In this document: one piece after another, positions 33,129 to 44,299 of the stretch | How positions within the stretch are numbered: the stretch's first letter is position 1 | Layout: the number at the start of each line of letters is the position of its first letter | Source: Phyllostachys edulis | Lineage: Eukaryota > Streptophyta > Magnoliopsida > Poales > Poaceae | Length of the DNA stretch: 64,000 nt | Assembly (NCBI GenBank): GCA_036346405.1 | Contig: CM070562.1 | Span: forward strand, 78,325,482-78,389,481 | Direction of reading: 5' to 3' | Made by a program: the position numbers and the translations under genes | Notes under the pieces: model-generated | Told to the model about the DNA's origin: nothing | The model's input: only the letters and a program-made list of their open reading frames with translations | Databases searched by the model: none

Positions 33129-36100
33129 TGTAACATCCCAAACAATGGTGTGTATTTCAAATGTAATAAAATGAGGATAAATTAAAACTTTTGATACCTC
33201 ATGATGCCATTTGAAATTTTCTAGAAATTTTCCCCTAATGTTTCCTATTTTCAAAGGTCAATGTTTCTATTGATGGATGCTTTTGTCCTTAAAAACTCCA
33301 TGATCAAATCTTGTGATAATTCTCTAGAAATATTTTTCCTAGCTTCTAGATCATCCTAGGAGCCTCTCTTAAAAATTTTATAATTTTTAGATTTTATTTG
33401 CTATTCCAAAAGAGCTAGTCAAACCAGTTTGAATTCTGGTCAAACCCCTAGGACAGCCTCTTGTGAATTTTCTAGAGAGCAATGCATTATATTAAAATTC
33501 CTAGAAAAATTATGCAAGGTTTTCCTCTGATCTAGCAAGCTTCCATAAAAATTTCAGAATTTTTGGAGCTTTGGAGCTACCTCCAAAAATTCCCTATCTT
33601 CTCAGCCTTTTTAAAACAAAACCTGAAATCACTATTCCTCGGACTCAGACCCGAGCCCAACTCAAACCCGACCGCACCACCTGGCTCGGTCTAACCCACT
33701 AACTGCACCATCGCATGCAGTCGTCCGATCATGCATCAATGGTCGCGATCGCGTACCGCTTCGGCCAGTTTGGAAAACTCTCGCGCAGCGTAGACCATTG
33801 GATCTCGATCCAACGGCTCGCGCCGACCCCGTTTCTCTCGATCTCGCGCTCGCGCTGTGTCTCTACGTTGCGGGCCCCACCCGTCAGTCGCGTCGTCAAC
33901 CTCGCGCTGGCGCTCGCGCAGAACTCGCGCGCCACGCGCCCATGCTGCTCTGCCGCCTCCGTCAACGCCCAGCAACGCTGTGAATCCACCGCCCGCCCTG
34001 ACCACTCCTGGAGCTTCATCGGTTCACGCCGCCTCCGCTCCGTCTGCAAACCAGGGATAATACCCTCTCTTTCGCCCGTTGGAAGCCATTCCTCCTCTTG
34101 GTGGCTGAGGAGGGAGGCGCTTGTGCGAGCTGCTCCCTAGGGTAAGCTTTCTCCACGTGGTTCCCCTTTCTTCCTCTTCCTTCATCGTATCCGTTTTTGC
34201 TAATGTGAGGCCTTGCCTTGACTTGTAGCATTTGGTCCGCCGTCGAGCTCCCTGCTGCTCTGGAGCGTGCACCCGACGCCGCCGCCGTGTGATATTTCGC
34301 CCTGGTGAGCCATTCTCCCGTTTTAGTGCGTCATCTCATGCCGTAGAACACCCTGATGATTTTCCCTAAATCAATTTTAACTCTCGATCTTAGGAATCGT
34401 CAGAATCAAACTTTTACCCATTATCGGCCGCTGGAGCCCCTTTCTTCTCCGGCGACGATACGGTGAGTCCCAGTTCAATTCCTTGCGCTGTGACCACCAC
34501 CGAGACTCCCTCTAGCGATTCCAACATCTCTTTCTCTCTTTCTTTGCTCAGGTTGAGCTCCCCTCAGTAGCACCATCGCCGCCGCCGCTGTTCTCATCGC
34601 CGGCTCAACTCCGGCAGTCTCCCCACCTCCGGGTCATCGTGGTGAGTCCCTAGAGCCCCTCTAATGCTTATGCGCACGCTAGCTAGTTCTTTTAGCCTTC
34701 GGGTTACAACATGCACCGTAGCCGTAGCGTCGCCTCCGCCCCTCACCGTCGCACCGCCACGTCGGACCACCTCTGGCCTTGCCGCTGGTGCCGTCGGGTT
34801 CGCGAGGTAGCGGGCTTTCCATTTTGACCACCCGGTCGCGTTCGCGTTCTGGTTCACGGCGAGCCACCGGAAGCTTCATGACTACGCACGCCCCTCACGG
34901 AGACGTTCCGACCGCCATCAGGCGGGATTAGAGAAAATCTCAGTTAATTAAGAGCTAATGATTGCGTAGTTAATAAATGATGTCTTAAAGGAGTTAATGT
35001 GTGACTTACATGTGGGGCCTAGCACAGTAGAGGTTATCCAAATAACAGTTTAGTTCTGAGATTGACATGTGGGCCCGGGAACTTAAGTGCACAGTTGTGA
35101 ATCCATGGACCAGCCATAGACCCTCGGTCCATGCACTATGCTGTGGATCGGGTGTATGACATGTGGACCCCACATGTCAGGCTGATTCGGAAATTAAAAT
35201 GGAAAATAGAAAGTGGCACTGTTCATTAGGCCCCACTAGTCAGTCACTGTGGCTAAGTTAGTCTGGGTATAAAAAGTATGTTATGTTTATATAATTTCCG
35301 AAACGCTTTATTTTTTAACAGAAAATTGGTTTAACTTCAAAATTGCATAAGTAATTCATTCTAGCTCCAAAATTGATGATTCAAATTTTGTTAGTTTCCT
35401 TTTTAAATGTACTTTAATATAAAAATGGGTTGAATTATGTTACTATTTCAGAAAACACTTTTGGCACAATTACTTTAGATTTAGTAATATTGTTGCATTA
35501 CAAATTGCTTTAACTTCAAAAATGCATAAGTATTTCTCTATAACTCCAAATAGAGTAAACTCAACTTTGTTGGAATCCTCTGTTAGTGTAGTTTATTGTA
35601 AAATAGGTTCTGAACATGTTGCTATCACTGAAAATCTGATTCTATATATGTCATGTGCACTACTTTCATAACTTTGAAAAATCATAGAAAATTCATCTTA
35701 GCTCCAAATGAGGTGAATCAAATTCCATTGTTCATCTCATGTGGTGCTCTGCCTAACATAAAAATTTCAAGTGCACCACTACTCTGGAAATTTTCACCAA
35801 AGTAATTATTTCGGATCAACAGTAACCGGTAGCAATTTAATTGGATTTTCAAGAAAACTAACATTCAAACTGTCATAACTTTTGCTTAGTACTTCCAAAT
35901 AAATTGATTATTATTGCTAAATTCACCTAAAATCATTCTCTACCTTTTGTGAATTTTTAATGATTTTTGGATGAATTTGAATTTTTGGGTCTTTTCGGTA
36001 TTATTCGTTCTTATTGTGCTTTCAACTTCTTTCGCTGGGTTCCAACGAAATTATTGATTGCGCGAGTGACCCCCTGCAGCAAGAAAGTTATTCCTATTGC

Positions 36101-37188
36101 ATGGTTGCCCTTAAATTGTTATCCCGTGCCACAAAACATAAGTTATTAATATCGCTGGTGAATTAGAGCCCGGTGATTTAATTATGCTCTTTTATTGTCT
36201 TTCTGGTGTCATGCTTAGAAATGCTTAGCTCTGGTAGAATTGGCGGTTATCGACTTAGTCGATAACCTTGATCACACAAAATTATTATTATCATTATGCT
36301 CAGCACCTTGTGCTTTGTTACTTTGTAAAGTCAAAAACTGAAAACTGAAAATAAAATTGTTTCATGACGTGTGGGTACATTGGTACACCCCTGCAGGGTT
36401 CAAACTATTCGAATAGCCTCGTCCTAAGTTATGGACATGCTTGGTAAGGTCGTGCAAGAACTAGACTATAACATTTAATTAAAACTTGATGTGGGTGGTA
36501 TGAATGGGGAATTCATGCTATTTGTTGTGGTGGCTATTGGGTTAGCCACTTCCAGGATGTCTTGTTATTATTGTTACTTGTATATTGCTGTTTTTGTCAA
36601 ATAAAAACAGATTGTAAAACTGCTTTAAATCTGTTACATTATTGCAAGTGAAAACTTGCTTTATGCTGAAAATGAGTCTAGAGCCTCCTCCACTTAAATA
36701 AGCTTGCATGTAGCTATGTATAGGCCTGTTACCCTACACGTAAGTCTTGTGAGTACATTTTTGTACTCATTTGCTTTGCTTAATAAATTGTTGTAGAGGA
36801 GGAAGTTGATCCCTTTTGCGAGATGTGCGGTGGTTTCGACGACTAGGTTGGTGGCCCGGTTGGTTGCCTTGTGGGTTAAAGGCACACTAATTGGCTTTTG
36901 TTTATCGCCATCTTATGGCACCTTGCTTCCGCTATTATTTAAGACTCTTTTGTTGTTATTTGGCCGGTCGGTCCCTTTTGTAATAACTCTATATTGTATG
37001 TCTTTTGAATTGCTTAGTTGTACTTCGGTTCTATGTGTTGAATGAAATTGATGCTTAATTTTTGTATGGGGTATGTGTACTGCAATTCTGGGAAGTACAT
37101 ATACGCCAAGAGTCGAGATATTTGATTTGTAATGCTAGGACCATCTTGATGGTTAAGTATTACAAGTTAAATATCCCGGGTTCTCACA
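33129..37188 (+). mobile_element. Element I: solo Tekay-like LTR, 4.06 kb
   Basis: Starts TGTAACATCCC and ends GGTTCTCACA, the same termini as LTR A, and is flanked by the 5-bp duplication GCCAG. There is no internal region, so it is a solo LTR left by recombination between two LTRs. It has the family layout: AT-rich ends, GC-rich U3 (33650-34900), and the conserved box CTATTCGAATAG at 36405-36416, 783 bp from the 3' end. It sits in the coding region of element E. The frames inside it are not supported as genes. Confidence 0.94.
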
Positions 37189-37193
37189 GCCAG
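37189..37193. repeat. Target-site duplication GCCAG, right
   Basis: GCCAG directly after the solo LTR end TTCTCACA. Confidence 0.93.
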
Positions 37194-38720
37194 CACCAAG
37201 GCCATCAACATGCCCGCAACCAGCTCGCTGCAGAGAGACGAGGGTGGCCATCCATGCTACCTTCGCGCAATGATTGCCGTAGGCACAGGCAGCCAGGAGG
37301 AACACATCGCCAGGACGGTGGAGACGATCCAGGGTTAAGTCCACCTCGTCCACAATGTGCCTCCGAGGGGGAGGAATGACACCGAGCTCAGTCACAACAC
37401 CCTCCATCCGCTCCATCGCATTCCAGGTAGTCCTCGACATAGTGGCCGAAAGCTCCCATTCTGCCGCAATCTCCGCCTCAAGGATGGAGCGGACACCCCA
37501 CAACGACACCACCTCATCTTGCAAGGTGCATTGCTGTCGTCCAGCTCAGCAACCCTTGCTTCCAGCCCTCTCGCCTTCTCCGCCAAAGCCAATCGCTCCG
37601 TGGCAAGCGACTCGCTCCGTGCGTACTCCGCGTTAATCCGTTCCTGGATCTTTGTGTAGCCACCCTGGATATCCCCCTCGAGCATGCGCGATAGCATCAA
37701 GGACTGCCAAAAAAACACACTCCGTCAGCACGGCACAACTAGCATGAAACAATAGGCACATCCAGACTGATCTTTATCGCATTAGCCTCGATGGACCGGA
37801 ACATCTTCTCCGCAGGCATTCGCCGGAGGAGCTCCGACAAGCAGGGTGGGGCGACCAAGTGAGCCACCTCCTCGCAGACAGCGGCTGCCCCGGCGCTGAC
37901 CTTTAAGTCCGTGGTGCACAGCGGACCCACGTCCGCGGTGCCCATAGCTCCGGATGCCCCAGCTGCATCGCCTCACACGGCGCCCGACGCACCGCCCGAT
38001 GTCCCAGCTCCTGAACCGTCCTGGGGCATCTCATTGCCGGAGGCTGCCCCACCGCCACTACCCCCCTCGACGACCGGCACTGCACACACGAGACCAAATC
38101 TGTCGAGCGCAAAACAAAACAAGGAAAAGCGGGGAGTCGAAGCTTACGGATCGGGTCTTCGACAAAGGTGGGCTCCTCGACAAGAGTATCCTCGGTACCC
38201 CGCCCATACACTTGCAAGGGTGTCCCAAATGACACATCTTCCAGGGGCAAGCTCGCTACCCCGAACGAGCTAGCAACCCCTTCAGTGGCTTATCATGCAG
38301 CGGCGGTAGAAGACTCGCCGATGAGCTCGACGAGCTGCTTGCTTCCTGCGGCGCCTCGGGAGCTTGGGCCACCTTCTTCGAGGCAGGAACTGTCACAACC
38401 TCCCTAGCGTAGCCAGGGCAATTTGAGCCACCTGCTCCAACAGCCCACAGGGGCACCGCACTGATTGGCCCATCATCTTCCAACTCCTCCAGGCTATGAA
38501 CCCATTTCTTCTTCCCTACGTCGGGGTCCTGACGCTCCACCAAGCGAATGGTAGGGTCCGCGTACGCACGATTCAAGCGTGGGTCACACACCGCTAAGCC
38601 ACGCTTCGAATGCTCCTCCCCAGTATAGGGACCCAAAAGCTGCTCCGCGGCACGCTCGGCCGCGTCAATGGATAGCACTATAGGACTGCCAGACACCGAA
38701 GTACACAAAACAGAAAACAT
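37194..38720 (-). pseudogene. Element E main ORF, coiled-coil part, frameshifted
   Basis: Successive - strand pieces at 38720-38256, 38250-37903, 37718-37392 and 37524-37153 are joined by frameshifts. The first has an acidic Ser-rich low-complexity stretch (EASSSSSSSAS). The later ones are Ala/Glu/Arg-rich and probably coiled coil (ATERLALAEKARGLEARVAEL; then ILEAEIAAEWELS). This layout, a globular N-terminal domain, a disordered linker and a coiled coil, matches the plant 'putative gypsy type transposon' proteins. No enzymatic motif is visible. The role in the element is unknown. Confidence 0.6.
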
Positions 38721-38805
38721 AAGCGCCAGAGTAGGTACCTTTGCGACCCCCTAACTGTAGAGGGGGCATCCCATCCTTCGTCGCATTAACCTTCATGTTC
38801 CAGCC

Positions 38806-39526
38806 CTACGCCAAGGGCCACAACCGAAGGGCGTAGAACTCTTCCACGAGGTCTCGCGTTGACATCCTTCGCGCCGTGGACAGCAGCACCTGGAGCAGCG
38901 CCACCTCCCTCGAGGACAGGTCAATTGCCGGGGAGGGCATAAGATGAATAGGGCCCCCGCAGGAGCGAAGACCGGCGTCGGGAGCCCATTTGTGGTAGAA
39001 CCACCTCCAAGTCCAGTCTATTTCCCACCTGTTCTGGGAGGCTAGAGCGAGCAAGTGCTGAAAGAAGGCGCGCCTTCAGCTGAAAGTTGACACTCCCAAA
39101 ATTCAGCGTCTCACCGGTGACCTTCTTCTTTTTCGATTGGCATCGACCATCATGGAGATACGCGAAGAGTTGCGCTTCCCCATCCTTCGCACCTACAGAG
39201 TGAAGCACCCACTCAAAAACGCCGAGCTTGACGATGGAGTTGGGCGTCAGCTGGGCCAAGTCTACCCCGTACATTTGAAGAACCTAGACCATCGACCCAA
39301 CGCACGGTAGGCGAAGACCTGCGTCCAGGAATGCCACGAACATGATCGTCTCGTCTTCCCGGGGCATCGGCACGACCTCTTGTCCAGGGGCACGCACATC
39401 GCCCAAATCTGCCAACTTCCCCTCCTCTTTGAGGGCCTGTAGCACCAGTGAGGTCACGGTGGAGCGCCCTAAATCATCAGTATAAGTCACCACACCACCT
39501 CAATCCTTGGCCCGCCTCGTCATCAT
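38806..39526 (-). pseudogene. Element E main ORF, N-terminal PF04195-like domain
   Basis: The likely start is the ATG at 39526-39524 (two adjacent ATGs), about 125 bases downstream of a - strand TATA box. The frame meets TGA at 39502-39500 and TAG at 39286-39284, both explained by G to A or C to T change. The body reads MYGVDLAQLTPNSIVKLGVFEWVLHS, NRWEIDWTWRWFYHKW and LVEEFYALRLWPLA, typical of the 'putative gypsy type transposon' N-terminal domain found in grass transposons. A frameshift lies near 39060. The molecular function of this domain is not known. I recognise the family by pattern, without a database search. Confidence 0.7.
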
Positions 39527-39646
39527 AAGGCGCAGAATACTCCGAACAAAGCGGCAAAGTGTAGACGAAGGAGCAAGCCGAGGGAGCGAAGCGAGAAAGC
39601 AAAGACTGAGTTTGACAGGATAAGGACCGAGTTAGCCCCATGCCAC

Positions 39647-39658
39647 CTATTTATAGGC
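39647..39658 (-). promoter_or_regulatory. TATA box for element E main ORF
   Basis: CCTATAAATAGG on the - strand, a palindromic TATA context, about 125 bases upstream of the ORF start at 39526. The leader between them is CT-rich. Confidence 0.65.
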
Positions 39659-40079
39659 GGGCGCTCTTGTAGCCATGCAAGACACGAAAACCGATGAGCC
39701 ACGCCCCAACCACAACCTGACACGTGGCAAACCAACAGCGCACCAAGCAAACAAGTATTATGCCGCATAGGAACCAACAGACGGCATTAACGCACGTGCC
39801 GCCAGGCGTGGCGCCCGAGGCATCGCGAAAAGGCACGCCCATTTACAGCGTGCGGCGGTTGACAACGCTGCACGCTACCCAGCGGGCCACCACCTCGACC
39901 AAGACGTCGCGGAGGGTCGCACTGAAGAACTCTTCACCAGGCCGAAGGGGACGGTGTACCTGTACCCTCCGAGAAGAAGGGCGCGGTTTCAGCCATGATG
40001 AAGCAAGACCTCGACTGCGAGGGGCTTGTCATAGGTGTGGCCCACCGGCCCCCATGACTAGGCGAACACCATGAGAGCG

Positions 40080-40310
40080 CCTGCCGCACCAAAGACCACC
40101 GGAGGGCCGAAGGCTCCCCGAGGGGCCCCGAAGGCATACGAAGGGTCCCCAAGGGGGCCCGAAGGAACGCGAAGGGTCCCCGAGGGGATCCGAAGGCATA
40201 CAAAGGGTCCCCGAGGGGTCCCGAAGGTACATGAAGGGTCCAGAAGGACTGAAGGGAGCCGAAGGATCCCGAAGGGTCCAAAGGACCTGAGGGGTCTGGA
40301 GCCACGGAGC
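40080..40310. repeat. Degenerate tandem array of about 29-bp units
   Basis: Seven or so units built from CGAAGG, then a variable word, then GGGTCCCCGAGGGG. Units overlap in sense and antisense because GGGTCCCC and GGGGACCC alternate. The array lies upstream of element E's - strand promoter. Confidence 0.85.
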
Positions 40311-40320
40311 CCCCACTAAA

Positions 40321-40620
40321 GGACCACAATACTGCTGAACCAGGTGCTCCAGCTGGACAGACCGAGTCTAGGAAGGTCTACCGTGAGCTAAAAGCTACAC
40401 CTAGGGGTAGAAAAAAACCCCTGTAACCCCTACTAGTATAGGGTCCTGTAGAGGGTAAGATAGTAATACCATGTACTCCGGAAAAAAAAGCTATAAATAG
40501 CCACCTTTACCCATGTAAAAGAGGAGGAAAAAATTGAATAAGCAATCCATACTCGTTCACTTCCTGGCAATCTGTCCCCTCTCTGATGACCCTTCGAACA
40601 CTTCCGTGTATTCTAAGGGT
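40321..40620 (+). other. Unclassified segment with + strand TATA-like box
   Basis: GCTATAAATAGCC at 40490-40502, followed by an A-rich leader and CT-rich sequence. It could be the promoter part of an LTR on the + strand or the far end of element E. No start or end motif was found. Confidence 0.4.
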
Positions 40621-41893
40621 CCCTTTTTATCTACTGTTTAATCTTTTTTTCAAAAAAGGAAAATAAAAAGTAGCTTGAGGATGCTGCATGCCGTGCAAGT
40701 CGCCGTCGCATATGGCCAAACAGAATCTGTTGAGCCAAGTTTTTCTTAGCACGGGTATATTTTGTCCACGGCAGCCTTTTCCATCCAGCGAAATCGTGAA
40801 TACGGAGAAATTTTCGGCCAGAGTTGAAATCACTGAAGATTTATTTGAACGGATTAATTAAGCGAACAGGGCATCACGCTTTCAGGGGTCGCTTTGATCA
40901 TGTCATTCCGGCCCAACCTGCCCGCCCCTTCACTTGCTCCATTTGTCCAGCTCGATACTGAACGAAGGAGGAGACTATCTTGCTCCGGCCAGCCCATGCA
41001 AGCTAGTAAAATTTGAGGGGAAGCAAATGGTCTAGTTGTTCCATCTGCCGAGGCCTCCTTTTGGTTCGGGGTTCTTCACATAATGGGCCTAGCCTGTTGG
41101 TTGTCTTGATAACATCCCAAATTAAACTGGCCGATGAACCATGGGCCGAGAGAAACATTGAAATGTACTTAATGGTACTTCAAACTATGTAATAAACTGG
41201 GCTATGCAGAGAACCAAAGAGTTTTTCTTTTCCATTATTAAAAAATTGGATTGTCCTTGGTCCAGGCTGAAACGGGTGTATCCTCGATTCTTCGCCTGCG
41301 AGCTGCGACATTGTTGTGGCTGTACTTGCTTCTGGACTCTTTTACGGCCGCACTCCTCTAACAATCTCCCATTGGACTGCTTGGTGGTCCAGTCAAGCCG
41401 CACTCCCGCATGGGCCGGTAGGGCCTCAGATAATCTTGGTGGGTCTAGACTCTTGGGCTATGTATTTGATCATCTATTGGTTTTCGCTTTTCACGTATGA
41501 GGTGCCTTGGAGCTAGCATATATGCAGCACCACCACCAACTTAAATCTGGAAGTAAGCAGTGCGGTAGCGACCATAAAACATGACAGTGAATTTGGGTTA
41601 GAGAGCACATGACAGTGAATTTGGGTTAGAGAGCATAATGCAGACACACACGGTTAAGACACACCACACTTACACCACACACGTACACACGCTACGAATT
41701 TATCGGCGGTATCCAAGGACTCATAGAGCACACTTTCTCACTAAACACGTACATATGTGTGTACTTCTAAAATCGGTCAACACCAACTTCGAGCATTGTA
41801 CGAAAAACCAGACCTACCAATGAACTGGACAAGTCACTGGTACAAGGTTCGCTGGTTCGACCGATCGGTGAAACGGCGGTTCAAGAATACTAT
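40621..41893. other. Unassigned 1.3-kb stretch
   Basis: No coherent coding frame, terminal repeat or recognised element. It contains one exact 28-bp tandem duplication (41579-41634). Base composition is mixed and no domain text survives translation. It may be old, degraded repeat DNA or low-copy intergenic sequence. Confidence 0.4.
41579..41634. repeat. Exact 28-bp tandem duplication
   Basis: ACATGACAGTGAATTTGGGT followed by TAGAGAGC occurs twice in a row (41579-41606 and 41607-41634) without a mismatch. Confidence 0.95.
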
Positions 41894-42363
41894 TGTCGGT
41901 GATCTAGAACCAATCTTACGTATGATTGTTTGATTCGGGGGGCCTCCAAGACTAAAGTTACGCAGAGAATGACACAGAGATTTTATACATGTTCAAGCCC
42001 TCTCCAGAGAGAATAATAACCCTACTCTTGTGTGGTTGTATTGAGTGTGCTGATTACAATCAAGAGAAAGACTAAAGCTCATGCTCCAGATTTCTCTATC
42101 TGTCCTTCTGCCTTCTGACTTCAGCCTTTATATAGTGTATGAAGAGGTGGAAGTTTCTCCAAATGAAGAGACGCCTCAATATTCCAAATGATAAACCGTT
42201 TGATGGTGATTGTCGTCAAGGACGTGTCACCCCTCATGTCGTCATGCAGTATTGTCAGAGACAGTGATGATTCATGCGGTTACTCACAGAGAATAACAGC
42301 GTAAATTAAATACCCCATGTGCAAAACACGGCGCATAAGACTCCCTAACCGACTGGGCCCACA
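41894..42363 (-). repeat. Element J LTR (Tat-like, 470 bp)
   Basis: Starts TGTCGGTG and ends GGGCCCACA on the + strand and aligns along its length with LTR B (19584-20067). A TATATAAAGG on the - strand (about 42127-42136) gives the same orientation as B. Since related 3'-region vocabulary lies to its right, it is most likely the 3' LTR of a - strand element whose body continues rightward beyond the nested elements. The left flank ACTAT would be one target duplication. Confidence 0.78.
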
Positions 42364-43128
42364 TGCCTGTAAACTCCATCGATAAAGAAGTAGTCGTAAC
42401 TAACTAGGTTGTGGATATACTCACGACCACAAGGTGCTCGTAGATAAGTCTCACAACCTTAGGCCAGTCGTAGAACTTACAATTAGAGACTAGTCGTAGA
42501 AGATGCTTACGACCAAGGACTAGTCGTAAAAGAGGCTTACGACTAGGGGGTGGTCGTAGTAGGGCTTACTACCACTCGATTAAGCTCCTCCCTTATGAAT
42601 GGTAAGGGGTATATCTATAGGTAATATACGAATATTGCTATTTATAATAATAATTATAGATGAATAATTAAATGGGGACTATTAGATCCTCGTCATCTAG
42701 CCTCTAGCTTCAAGTGAAAGTAATTTACTTGAAAAAGGAGTCGTAGAAGATCTTACGACCATAAGGTGGTCGTAGAATAATGGTCGAAGTAAAGTCTTTC
42801 TAACTGGTATTTCATTTGACTAGAAATAGACTTGGTCAAGAAGGTAATTTCGCTTGAGATGTAAAGACAGACTCTGTTTTCTCGAACAGATAAATTAAAG
42901 AATTTCAATCGACTCTCTCAAATATGTATGTTAGAGCGGTTCCCAAAGAGGTGGCAACTCTTGAGCTCCCACGATCTCTTAACTCAAGCGTGCGGCTATA
43001 AAATTCCACCGCGGGCGTGATTCTAGGGTTCTTCGAACGCCTAACGATTGACAAGCTCCTAGGGGAGGTGATCGTTCACCACTCCAACCCAGCAATCTGC
43101 AACAACAGATGGAATACGAGGAGTATTA
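42364..43128 (-). other. Element J 3' non-coding region with inverted GTCGTAG/CTTACGAC words
   Basis: Contains a cluster of GACTAGTCGTAGAAG and CTTACGACCA words (about 42380-42570 and 42738-42792), repeatedly arranged as sense/antisense pairs so that short hairpins can form. No coding frame. Element D inserts at 43129; the rest of J must lie beyond the window. Confidence 0.65.
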
Positions 43129-43659
43129 TGTAACATCCCAAAATCCTAATCTTGGGATTAAGTAATATAAAATGCATTAGGAAAATTTTCCTTGAACATT
43201 TGCATTTAAACTTTGCCTTTTTGAAAATATTGTGTTGTTTTTAAAACTAAAATTAGTACACCATTAGGTGCTAAAAAGGAAATAGAGGAAGTAAAATAAA
43301 ACTTTTAAGTAAGAGAATTGTTTTGGGCCTTTTGTCCCAGGAACCCTTCAACCAAAATTTCTATATGAAATTTTGTTTAGAGAAATTCTCAAGACCTCTT
43401 AGGATCAGCACCTTTTTTGAATTTTGTAGAAATTCATGAAAGGTTTTAGCCTCTGAAAATTTTACTGTAGGAACTACTTGAGTCCAGTAGCCTACACAAA
43501 AAAATTTCAAAATTTTTGGACTTCGTTTAGGTAGTGAATTAAATCGGTAAAGAAATCAGCTGATAATTCAAAATCCTAAAGCATGTACTATTCATTGGGC
43601 TCGAGTCAACACCCACATGGCTAAACCCAACCAATTCCACTAGCGGACCAGGTCCGAAG

Positions 43660-43950
43660 AGCGCATGTGTTCTCGACCGTTGGATTTGGAAGCCAACCAC
43701 TCAAATTCAATGGGCCGTTCGGACCGTCCGAACCCCACAACCAATAGGAACCGTTGGATTTAAAACCTAGCGTTTAGATCAAATGAGATGATTAGAGCGC
43801 TCCACTTAAACGCGCGCACCGTTGGATCTGTTTTGAACACTCGAGATGAATTGGGCCGTTCGGACCGTCCGAACAGCACCTTCATCTCAACCGTTAGTTA
43901 GGAAATGAACGCACCAGATGAATTAGGCCGTTCGGACCATCCGAACAGCA
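43660..43950. repeat. U3 palindromes GTTCGGACCGTCCGAAC and CCGTTGGAT words
   Basis: TTCGGACCGTCCGAA occurs at about 43719 and 43859, with a one-base variant near 43928. They are interleaved with ACCGTTGGAT words. The position upstream of the TATA box suggests a cis-regulatory array. Confidence 0.85.
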
Positions 43951-44291
43951 CAATCCATCGTGGCCGTCCATTTCTGATCTGACCGTCACGACTTGATCTT
44001 CACTTACCGATTCGATTTGAGTCGCTAACTAGTGGGCCCCGTGCGCAGGACTCGTTGTCCACCTCGCGCTCTGCCGCGCCAGTGCAGCACAGTGAGGACT
44101 CCGCCGCCCACCTTTTTTGACCTCGATGCCCACGGTTTTTGCTGCAGCTCTGCTACTCTGGTCGCGTCACATTCAACGCCACACCCATGCCTGCCCGCGC
44201 CAAACTCGGAGCTGCCTGTACAACATTGGATTGCTCCGCCTCTGTTGCCATGGCTTCCCGAGCCTTTCTTGCTCTTCTTCGTCGCTCAGTC

Positions 44292-44299
44292 TATATAAA
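44292..44299 (+). promoter_or_regulatory. TATA box of LTR D
   Basis: GTCTATATAAAGGCC, a strong TATA match inside the LTR and downstream of the U3 palindromes. Confidence 0.75.

Larger units (their letters stand above)
28992..40320 (-). mobile_element. Element E: - strand transposon with PF04195-like ORF, interrupted twice
   Basis: The segments 28992-29620, 31851-33128 and 37189-about 40320 appear to be one older unit. The last two rejoin exactly when the solo LTR I and one GCCAG copy are removed, and the 75-bp array continues across H. The - strand holds a TATA box, a long broken ORF of the 'putative gypsy type transposon' kind, a second small ORF and satellite-like arrays downstream. Terminal repeats could not be found, so the outer limits are guesses. 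It may be a Tat-related gypsy derivative; a DNA transposon carrying such an ORF is not excluded. Confidence 0.6.

Noticed and set aside
33715..34140. 141-residue frame in the solo LTR
   Set aside because: It lies in GC-rich U3 sequence with Ser/Arg/Ala bias on both strands, and the same area is open in several frames at once. That reflects composition, not coding.
40621..41893. Low-copy host gene remnant
   Set aside because: Short frames on both strands give no recognisable domain, and no exon-like structure could be supported.
41894..42363. Solo LTR of the Tat-like family
   Set aside because: No matching 5-bp duplication (left ACTAT, right TGCCT). The right flank has 3'-region vocabulary like that of element B, so a 3' LTR of a larger element fits better.
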